19,856 nt of DNA from NCBI GenBank assembly GCA_027314685.1, contig DAHVAI010000298.1, positions 1-19,856 of the forward strand, read 5' to 3'. The notes beneath the pieces were generated by a model that was not told the origin of the DNA, did no database searches, and saw only the letters and a program-made list of their open reading frames with translations. The position numbers and the translations under genes were made by a program. This stretch comes from Nitrososphaerota archaeon. Its GTDB lineage: Archaea > Thermoproteota > Nitrososphaeria > Nitrososphaerales > CADDZS01. Positions 14,472-19,856 of this stretch are shown one piece after another (position 1 is the stretch's first letter; every line of letters begins with the position of its first letter).

Positions 14472-15659
14472 TTGAAAAGAGAACCAGCCGCTAGAAAGAA
14501 TCTTCGCCTTCTGGGTCATGACGAGCTTAACGGATTTGGTAATGGCGGGCAAATTGTTGTGAAACAGTTTGGCAGGAAGAAATTCGCTTTTGTCGGCCAC
14601 ATGAAGGGCAAGGCCTTCACGATTCTGGATGTCCGCGATCCATCCAAACCAGAAGTCGTATACCAGAAAGAAGCTTACCCTGGAACTCTGAGCCACAAAG
14701 TAAGGGTCTACAAAGATAGGTATCTATTTCTGAACTGTGAACGAGCAAGAGAAGGAGACGTTTCGACTTTTGATTCGGGCTTTCGAGTTTTCGACCTAAA
14801 AGATATCAATGAACCCAAGGAAGTTTCTTATGCTAAGGTCGATGGAAGGGGTGTTCACAGGTTCTGGGTCGATGAAGAAAGAGACTGGGCCCTTCTTCCA
14901 TCGTTTGTGGATGGTTTCGACGGGAGGATACTCTTAATCTATGATGTCAAGGACCTGACCAATCCGAAAGAGATCGCACGTTGGTGGTATCCAGGCCAAA
15001 AAACCTCTGATCCGGAAGAAAAAACAAGGGCATTTTGGTTATCCAAAGGAAAAACCTACAGGGCACACGGTCCTCCGGTAATAGTTGGTAACCGCCTCTA
15101 CGTTGGTTACTGGGATGCGGGGGCGCTCATACTGGATTGCTCCGACATTACCCAAATGCCAATAGTATCTCAGAGAAACCTCTCTCCACCATACGGCGGA
15201 AACACGCATACAGTACTTCCAGTCACGAGGGAAATCAAAGGAAGAAAGTGGGTTATTGTAACGGATGAATCAATGGCAGAGTACTGCAAAGAGGAGAAAA
15301 AGTTGCTATGGATCATGGACGCAACTGAGGAGTCAAACCTTGTTCCCGTCGCGACCTACAGCGTCCCTGACAACGGATTCTGCAAACAGGGCGGCAAATT
15401 CGGAGCTCACAATATACATGAGGACATGACCCTTCCAAATGATGAGATACATGCATCTTGGTTCAACGCAGGAGTGAGGGTGATTGATATTTCAAATCCT
15501 TACACGCCAAGGGAAATCGCCTATTACATTCCTCCATTTGACAAGAAAAAACAGAACGTGATCCAGACAAACGATCTCTTCGTAGACGATCATGGGCTGA
15601 TCTATTCGATAGACCGCATTCACGCCGGAGTGCATGTTCTCGAAAGAACTGATCAATAG
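14472..15659 (+). CDS. LVIVD-type beta-propeller protein with a possible histidine metal centre
   Basis: 395 aa, no signal peptide, so cytoplasmic. Repeated 'hydrophobic strand - DVRDPSKPE / DLKDINEPKE / DVKDLTNPKE / DCSDITQMP / DISNPYTPRE' units (about 53, 108, 158, 222 and 338) are the LVIVD/propeller-blade signature. Five histidines occur at comparable places just before the next blade's strands: H75 (LSHKVRV), H129 (GVHRFWV), H199 (RAHGPPVIV), H246 (NTHTVLP) and H313 (GAHNIHE). A ring of such residues on the propeller axis binds iron in carotenoid-cleavage oxygenases, so a metalloenzyme is plausible. LVIVD proteins have no assigned general function. TTG 14472 is the only reasonable start, since no ATG occurs until residue 44 (M44). 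The next gene follows after 12 bases. Confidence 0.8.
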   Translation: MKREPAARKNLRLLGHDELNGFGNGGQIVVKQFGRKKFAFVGHMKGKAFTILDVRDPSKPEVVYQKEAYPGTLSHKVRVYKDRYLFLNCERAREGDVSTFDSGFRVFDLKDINEPKEVSYAKVDGRGVHRFWVDEERDWALLPSFVDGFDGRILLIYDVKDLTNPKEIARWWYPGQKTSDPEEKTRAFWLSKGKTYRAHGPPVIVGNRLYVGYWDAGALILDCSDITQMPIVSQRNLSPPYGGNTHTVLPVTREIKGRKWVIVTDESMAEYCKEEKKLLWIMDATEESNLVPVATYSVPDNGFCKQGGKFGAHNIHEDMTLPNDEIHASWFNAGVRVIDISNPYTPREIAYYIPPFDKKKQNVIQTNDLFVDDHGLIYSIDRIHAGVHVLERTDQ

Positions 15660-15671
15660 ACGTGCTACAAA

Positions 15672-16832
15672 ATGGTATCAAGGAAGTTTCCTAGATTTTC
15701 CAAGAATGAGTATTTGCAGCGAAACAACAAACTCAAGGCCATGCTCGAAGATGAATCTGCAAACGCAGTGATAATCTTTGGCTCTTCAGGGAATACCTCG
15801 AACCTGCATTACTGGACTCATTATCTCCCCAGATCTTCCTCTTATTTCGTCAGCAGTTCAGATCTCTCAAACAACAAACTGCTAATCGGGACGTACAATC
15901 ACATTCCGACGGCAAGGGAGATGAGCATCGTAGATGACATTGACTGGGCAACACACTCTCCTGCTGAGACTGTGGTTGAGACAGCTAGGAAAATCTTGGG
16001 CGACGGGAAAAGAGTCGCCCTCATAGGCAAGGGATTTCCATATGATGTTGCATCCTCGCTTGTGTCAAAACTAGGAGTCGAACTCATAAATCTCACGAGC
16101 AAGGCAAATCAAATTAGAGCGGTAAAGTCGGAGGAAGAGATTCGCTGGCTAGTGAAGGCAGCTGAACTAACAGATTCTGCCATGTCAGCCCTGGCGACGA
16201 AATTGGTATCGGGCATGACGGAGCACGAAATGGCTGACATTGTAGAACATTCCTACCTGCCAAATGGTGGAACTACACGCATTCACTACATGGGTTCCAC
16301 TTCAATGGCAAGGCCTGAGATTTACGTCCCATCACAGTACCAGACGTCAAGAGTTCTGAAGAAGGGCGATATTGTAATCACAGAGTTAAGTGCAGAGTAT
16401 GAAGGGTACGCCGGGCAGATTCACCGACCAATATCGATAGGCGCAAAACCCACAAGCAACTATTCTAAACTCTATGATGTAGCATTTGATGCCTACGAAA
16501 ATGTCCTGTCCAGATTGAGAGACGGCGCTACCTCGGAAGAGCTTGTTCAAGCCGCTGATGATGTCATTATTGAAAAGGGATACACAGTCTGCGACAGCTT
16601 GGTGCATGGATTCGGGACCGAGCTTGCCTATCCTGAACTGGGCACATCAAACGCAGTTTACGCGAATCCTCACTACGAGTACAAAGAAAACATGGCCGTG
16701 GTGGTCCAGCCGAACCCGATAACAATAGACAAGAAGTATGGCCTGCAGCTAGGAAATCTGTGCCTTGTAGGAAAAAACAAAAGTAAGTCATTGCAAAAAT
16801 TCCCTATCAAGTTCTTGCAGACTCGCCGGTGA
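15672..16832 (+). CDS. Creatinase-fold (M24 / Xaa-Pro peptidase-like) protein without the metal site, copy 2
   Basis: 386 aa with a creatinase-type N-terminal domain (about 10-145) and an M24 domain (about 155-386). Aligned to M24 metal ligands, this copy has E238 (for Asp), Q249 (for Asp), H312, Q346 (for Glu) and G361 (for Glu). Metal binding is therefore even less likely than in copy 1. ITELSAEYEGYAGQIHRP (235-252) is very close to the matching region of copy 1, including the Glu/Gln pair. The two are paralogues sharing a distinctive pseudo-metal site and could form a heterodimer, as M24 proteins are usually dimers. The gene overlaps the cyclase gene by four bases (GTGA), so they are co-translated. 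Probable role: metal-free C-N or related bond hydrolysis. Confidence 0.85.
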   Translation: MVSRKFPRFSKNEYLQRNNKLKAMLEDESANAVIIFGSSGNTSNLHYWTHYLPRSSSYFVSSSDLSNNKLLIGTYNHIPTAREMSIVDDIDWATHSPAETVVETARKILGDGKRVALIGKGFPYDVASSLVSKLGVELINLTSKANQIRAVKSEEEIRWLVKAAELTDSAMSALATKLVSGMTEHEMADIVEHSYLPNGGTTRIHYMGSTSMARPEIYVPSQYQTSRVLKKGDIVITELSAEYEGYAGQIHRPISIGAKPTSNYSKLYDVAFDAYENVLSRLRDGATSEELVQAADDVIIEKGYTVCDSLVHGFGTELAYPELGTSNAVYANPHYEYKENMAVVVQPNPITIDKKYGLQLGNLCLVGKNKSKSLQKFPIKFLQTRR

Positions 16833-17659
16833 CGCCCAAGAAAAAGAAACCAAACCTTAAAAGTTACAGAGCGAAGAGAGGCGTGAAGCTTCAATTGAGT
16901 TCTTCAAAGAAATTGTATGATCTTACACAAGAGTGGGGGGCTGGAATACCTCCTTGGCCGTACTTCCCTGATTCCGTTGTGAGCAGTTTTCACCGATTTC
17001 CGAGGGATACTCTGCATAGCATGAGAGTTGATACAGCGATGCATGTGGGAACCCACGTCGACGCACCGCTTCACTTTAACCCCGAAGGCTGGGACAGCGC
17101 CGAGATTCCTCTTGATGTTCTATTCCACGAGGGTATCGTGGTTGACCTAGAAAAGGAGCTGGATGATTTTGACATTATCACCCCAAAGATGGTAGAGGAC
17201 AAGGTCGACGTAAAGGACGGCGATGTTCTGATCTTGCACACTGGGTGGCACAAATATCACTGGATGGCGCAAAACAAGAATGAGGATAAGTACTTTACAA
17301 GACACCCTGCGCCGCACGTCGAATTTGCAAAGTGGGTGATAAAGAAAAAGCTTCGCTGGCTAGGTGCAGACACTCCTGCCTTGGATCACCCGCTAAATAC
17401 CGCAATAAGGAAGATGCGGCCAGAACTTGCAGACGAGTTTGCGAGAAAGCAGGGCCAGAGCCTGGACACGCTTCTGCCCATGAACCAGTTTCTCCAAGTC
17501 CACAGGATGACTGCAAAGGAGAACATCCTTCTTGTCGAGAACATTGCTGGTGAAATAGACCAGGTGTTGGGACGCAGGATGAAGTTCGGGGCGTTTCCCT
17601 GGAGGTTCATTCGCGGCGAAGCTAGCATCTGCAGGGTTGTGGCCTTTGAAGGCTTTTGA
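16829..17659 (+). CDS. Cyclase family metal-dependent hydrolase (kynurenine formamidase/isatin hydrolase-like)
   Basis: 276 aa. The family's metal-binding motif HxGTHxDxPxH is complete at 72-82 (H72, H76, D78, H82). Downstream family elements are also visible: DVLILHTGW (132-140) and LGADTPALDH (178-187). A basic N-terminal extension of about 25 residues (KKKK, KSYRAKR) precedes the usual start of the fold. Characterised relatives open cyclic or formyl amides (kynurenine formamidase KynB, isatin hydrolase). A ring-opening or deformylation step is the natural inference, fitting the creatinase-fold neighbour with which its GTG start overlaps (GTGA). The stop lies five bases from that of the convergent LLM gene. 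Confidence 0.88.
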   Translation: MTPKKKKPNLKSYRAKRGVKLQLSSSKKLYDLTQEWGAGIPPWPYFPDSVVSSFHRFPRDTLHSMRVDTAMHVGTHVDAPLHFNPEGWDSAEIPLDVLFHEGIVVDLEKELDDFDIITPKMVEDKVDVKDGDVLILHTGWHKYHWMAQNKNEDKYFTRHPAPHVEFAKWVIKKKLRWLGADTPALDHPLNTAIRKMRPELADEFARKQGQSLDTLLPMNQFLQVHRMTAKENILLVENIAGEIDQVLGRRMKFGAFPWRFIRGEASICRVVAFEGF

Positions 17660-17664
17660 GTCTC

Positions 17665-18558
17665 CTAGGTAAAACTCGGCACGATGTTTTTTGCAAAAGA
17701 GCGCATCATTTGCGAAAACTTGTCAACTGGAAAGAACATAACAGCCAAATATTCACATCCTATGTCGCTGTATTTCTGGATCAATTCTGCGGCCTTGTCT
17801 GTTGTCCCGATAGCAGGCAGAGCAAGCGAAGCAGAAGGCTCTACAAAGTAACCCATGAGTCCTAGCGTAATCGGACTCTTTCTTCCAGCGGCCTTTGCCT
17901 CCTGCTTGATCTTGGGAACTGCTTCAGCATAATGTTCTACGGTAGCGCCAACCGCCCGTCCTGGAAACCAGCCGTCAGCTAGTTCGCCAGTCAACTTTAG
18001 CATCCTGTCATGGATTGCACCTAGCCATATCGGGGGCCCTCCCTTCTGCACGGGTTTTGGTTCGCATACTACGTTTGTTGCCTTGTAGAATCTCCCGTCA
18101 TAGTTAACGACGCTTTCGGTCCATAACTTCTTTACGAGTTCTATTCCTTCCTTGGTCCTGTCGACCCTTTCTCCTGCCGGATACCACTGGCCGTAGGCTT
18201 CAAACTCTGGCTGGTCCCAACCAGCGCCGACTCCCAAGATCACTCTGCCTTCAGATAAGACGTCAACGGAAGAAACCATCTTTGCGAGAATCTCCGGTTT
18301 GCGCAGTGGCATCGGAGTGACCGCAGTCCCAAGCTTGATTGTTTTCGTCTTCGCCGCTAGGTAAGATAGAAGTGTCCATGCTTCTATGGTCGCGTTCTGC
18401 GAGACCTTGATATCCTTGGGGGCGTGAGGCCTCAGAAAGTGGTCGGTCACAAAGAACGAGTCAAAGCCCAATCCCTCGGCTTCTAGAGCGAGGTCTTCAT
18501 AGATCTTTGGCTTGTATGAGAATGGTTCCCAGTTATAGGTACAGATGCCAAATTTCAA
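17665..18558 (-). CDS. LLM-class (luciferase-like, probably F420-dependent) oxidoreductase
   Basis: 297 aa from TTG 18558. The family opens with exactly MKFGI and a beta strand. An extra 19 residues are possible from TTG 18615, but the strong AT element at 18622-18637 would start transcription downstream of that codon. The TIM-barrel signatures are clear: LALEAEGLGFDSFFVTDH (23-40), TKTIKLGTAVTPMPLRKPEILAK (71-93, split here by nothing odd), RVILGVGAGW (105-114), GERVDRTKEGIELVKKLW (129-146) and LADGWFPG (193-200). These match F420-dependent LLM enzymes better than bacterial luciferase. Relatives include reductases and flavin monooxygenases such as SsuD, which desulfonates alkanesulfonates. 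Divergent from the alcohol dehydrogenase gene, convergent with the cyclase gene. Confidence 0.87.
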   Translation of the reverse strand: MKFGICTYNWEPFSYKPKIYEDLALEAEGLGFDSFFVTDHFLRPHAPKDIKVSQNATIEAWTLLSYLAAKTKTIKLGTAVTPMPLRKPEILAKMVSSVDVLSEGRVILGVGAGWDQPEFEAYGQWYPAGERVDRTKEGIELVKKLWTESVVNYDGRFYKATNVVCEPKPVQKGGPPIWLGAIHDRMLKLTGELADGWFPGRAVGATVEHYAEAVPKIKQEAKAAGRKSPITLGLMGYFVEPSASLALPAIGTTDKAAELIQKYSDIGCEYLAVMFFPVDKFSQMMRSFAKNIVPSFT

Positions 18559-18621
18559 AGCATTTGTATGATCTTTCAAAATTCCTAATATGGCTATTGA
18601 TGTTTCTAGCCACAAAGAAAT

Positions 18622-18637
18622 GAAATTAATTTTAATC
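18622..18637. promoter_or_regulatory. AT-rich divergent promoter element between the LLM and alcohol dehydrogenase genes
   Basis: GAAATTAATTTTAATC can serve both strands. On the plus strand, AAATTAAT (18623-18630) predicts a start near 18653, at the dehydrogenase ATG 18652 (leaderless). On the minus strand the predicted start is about 18600-18606, inside the longest LLM reading frame. A second minus-strand element, CCATATTAGG at 18584-18593, predicts a start near 18562, just before the LLM TTG at 18558. Confidence 0.5.
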
Positions 18638-18651
18638 TCGAAAATGTCAAC

Positions 18652-19743
18652 ATGGCAGAGGAAAAATTCTTGCGCGCGGTCGTTTATCCCAGACCGAATG
18701 AGATCAAGGTCACCACCGAAGCAGAGGTCAGAAAGCCAGTCGCAGGAGAAGCGATCGTTAGGATAAAATCATCTACTTTGTGCGCCACTGACTTCAAAAT
18801 CCTTGCTGGTAAATTCCCCGGAATAAAGTTTCCTCATATACCGGGGCACGAATGGAGCGGTGAAGTAGTTGAGACTGGACCCGGAGTGACGGAGCTCAAA
18901 GTGGGAGATAGAGTTGGTGAAGAACCACACGTTGGATGTGGCAGATGCCCCAGGTGCCTAGAAGGTCTGTACACGCTGTGCTTTAACTACGGAAAGATAG
19001 AAACTGGTCATCAGCATATCGGATTCACGGTAAACGGCGGCCTTGCAGATTACTGTACGTGCTCCGTTAGGGCACTACACAAGCTGCCGGAAAGTGTAAG
19101 CTATGATGAAGGAGCCTTCACAGAGTCTGTCGGAGTTGCGCTCTATGCCATTGAAAGAGCGAAAATCAATCCCGGAGACAAGATCGCAATTTTTGGGCCC
19201 GGGGCAATCGGATTGATTGCGGTTCAGATTGCAAGGAATGCAAAGGGCGCTTCAAAGATACTGCTTTTGGGAACTAGAGACGATCGACTGGAACTTGGAA
19301 AAAGACTGGGAGCTGATTCAGCACTGAACGTTAAATCAGCTTCAACCCAGGATGAGGTTGTGAGCAAGGCAAGAGAGTCTCTCGGCGAGGAAAAGACGCT
19401 GGGGTTTGACGTGGTTGCTGAATTTGCCGGTACCGAGGACGCGTCTCGCCAAGCGATCCAGCTAGCGAGAAGAGGCGGCAGGGTGGTTCTCGCGGGTTCG
19501 ACTTCGCCAGGGCGGATGTTGAGCGTGGATTTGAGCACTGTGGTGCGGGGCCAATTGGATGTGTACGGCTCGCTTGCCGATCCTTACGGTATCTGTAGAA
19601 GAGGTATAGACTTGATGGCTAGAGGTCTGGTCGACGTGAAGCCGTTGATGAGCGGAGCCTATCAGCTGGAAGAGTTTGAGAAAGCTCTCAAGGATTTTGA
19701 ACAACGCGCCGGCGGTGCGTACCGCGTGATGATACATCCGTGA
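18652..19743 (+). CDS. Zinc-dependent alcohol dehydrogenase (MDR; sorbitol/threonine dehydrogenase-like)
   Basis: 363 aa, full length. Catalytic zinc ligands are C44 (LCATDFK), H66-E67 (GHEWSGEV) and probably E158 (FTESVGVALYA). The structural-zinc lobe has C96, C99, C102 and C110 (CGRCPRC...C). The Rossmann fold starts at IAIFGPGAIGLIAVQIAR (178-195), and LLLGTRDDRLELGKRLGAD (204-222) has the layout of MDR coenzyme-binding strands. The polyol/threonine dehydrogenase branch fits best. ATG 18652 is leaderless relative to the AT element at 18623. The role would be oxidation of a secondary alcohol released by the upstream hydrolases; the substrate is not known. The enzyme is related in type to the truncated copy at the window's left edge. 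Confidence 0.93.
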   Translation: MAEEKFLRAVVYPRPNEIKVTTEAEVRKPVAGEAIVRIKSSTLCATDFKILAGKFPGIKFPHIPGHEWSGEVVETGPGVTELKVGDRVGEEPHVGCGRCPRCLEGLYTLCFNYGKIETGHQHIGFTVNGGLADYCTCSVRALHKLPESVSYDEGAFTESVGVALYAIERAKINPGDKIAIFGPGAIGLIAVQIARNAKGASKILLLGTRDDRLELGKRLGADSALNVKSASTQDEVVSKARESLGEEKTLGFDVVAEFAGTEDASRQAIQLARRGGRVVLAGSTSPGRMLSVDLSTVVRGQLDVYGSLADPYGICRRGIDLMARGLVDVKPLMSGAYQLEEFEKALKDFEQRAGGAYRVMIHP

Positions 19744-19770
19744 GACTAATGGTTAGGGTGGGTCAATAAA

Positions 19771-19856
19771 TTGGAGCCTATCGATATTACCGAATTCGTC
19801 AGGGCAACAGACGAAGACGTCAGCAAGATTGGTGAAGAGTCAGAGCTTCTGCGCTC
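19771..19856 (+). CDS. Start of an unidentified gene, cut by the window edge
   Basis: An open frame starts at TTG 19771 and runs off the window (28 complete codons). AGGGTGGGTC at 19755-19764, six bases upstream, resembles the archaeal ribosome-binding sequence (GGAGGTGATC). The peptide begins MEPIDITEFVRATDEDVSKI and is acidic and helix-prone, so it looks like a real protein start. It probably belongs to the same operon as the alcohol dehydrogenase, 27 bases upstream. Too short to name. Confidence 0.5.
   Translation, partial: MEPIDITEFVRATDEDVSKIGEESELLR

Noticed and set aside
19749..19769. ATG at 19749 as the start of the last gene
   Set aside because: That frame stops after six codons; the frame from TTG 19771 stays open to the window end and has a ribosome-binding-like sequence upstream.

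Overview
The window (19,856 bp) looks archaeal. Several genes have TATA-like boxes whose centres lie 26-27 bp upstream of a start codon that itself sits at or near the predicted transcription start (leaderless or near-leaderless mRNAs). Several starts are TTG. The substrate-binding protein and a surface protein have no lipobox but many N-glycosylation sequons, and there is an F420-type luciferase-like oxidoreductase. A mesophilic Nitrososphaeria/Thaumarchaeota-like lineage is my guess, but the sequence alone does not settle the phylum. I see no rRNA, tRNA, CRISPR array, insertion sequence or integrase. No gene-free stretch exceeds 300 bp; the longest is 186 bp.

Layout. (1) 1-2315: the C-terminal two-fifths or so of a medium-chain alcohol dehydrogenase, convergent with a ThDP-dependent acetolactate-synthase-like enzyme. 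(2) 2429-7612: a complete ABC uptake system of the nitrate/sulfonate/taurine class arranged around its probable regulator. On the minus strand are a ParB-type DNA-binding protein fused to a C-terminal NTF2/SnoaL-like domain, then the substrate-binding protein. On the plus strand are the ATPase and two different permeases. A perfect 18-bp palindrome (4948-4965), which looks like a parS-type operator, lies between the divergent halves. (3) 7706-9352: a glycosylated surface protein and a TauE/SafE-family exporter. (4) 9344-12764, minus strand: a tight three-gene operon of a creatinase-fold (M24) protein, a fumarate-reductase/AprA-like flavoprotein and an AprB-like two-cluster ferredoxin. (5) 12859-17659, plus strand: SDR dehydrogenase, bicupin, LVIVD-type beta-propeller, a second M24 protein and a cyclase/kynurenine-formamidase-like hydrolase. 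(6) 17665-end: an LLM-class oxidoreductase (minus strand), a full-length zinc alcohol dehydrogenase, and the start of a further unidentified gene.

Taken together this reads as a catabolic island: an importer with a dedicated sensor-regulator, an exporter of the TauE type, and about ten enzymes for hydrolysing amide- or lactone-like bonds, oxidising alcohols and aldehydes, and moving electrons through flavin and iron-sulfur centres. The substrate cannot be read from the sequence. Several families present have organosulfonate-handling members (SsuABC, SsuD/LLM, TauE, Xsc-type ThDP enzymes, AprBA), which makes an organosulfur compound one hypothesis. The cyclase, cupin and creatinase-fold genes point equally well to a nitrogen-containing cyclic compound.

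The least ordinary items are the ParB-NTF2 fusion with its palindrome, the two M24 proteins that have both lost the metal ligands, the AprBA-like pair embedded in a catabolic operon, and a beta-propeller with a histidine at an equivalent position in successive blades.
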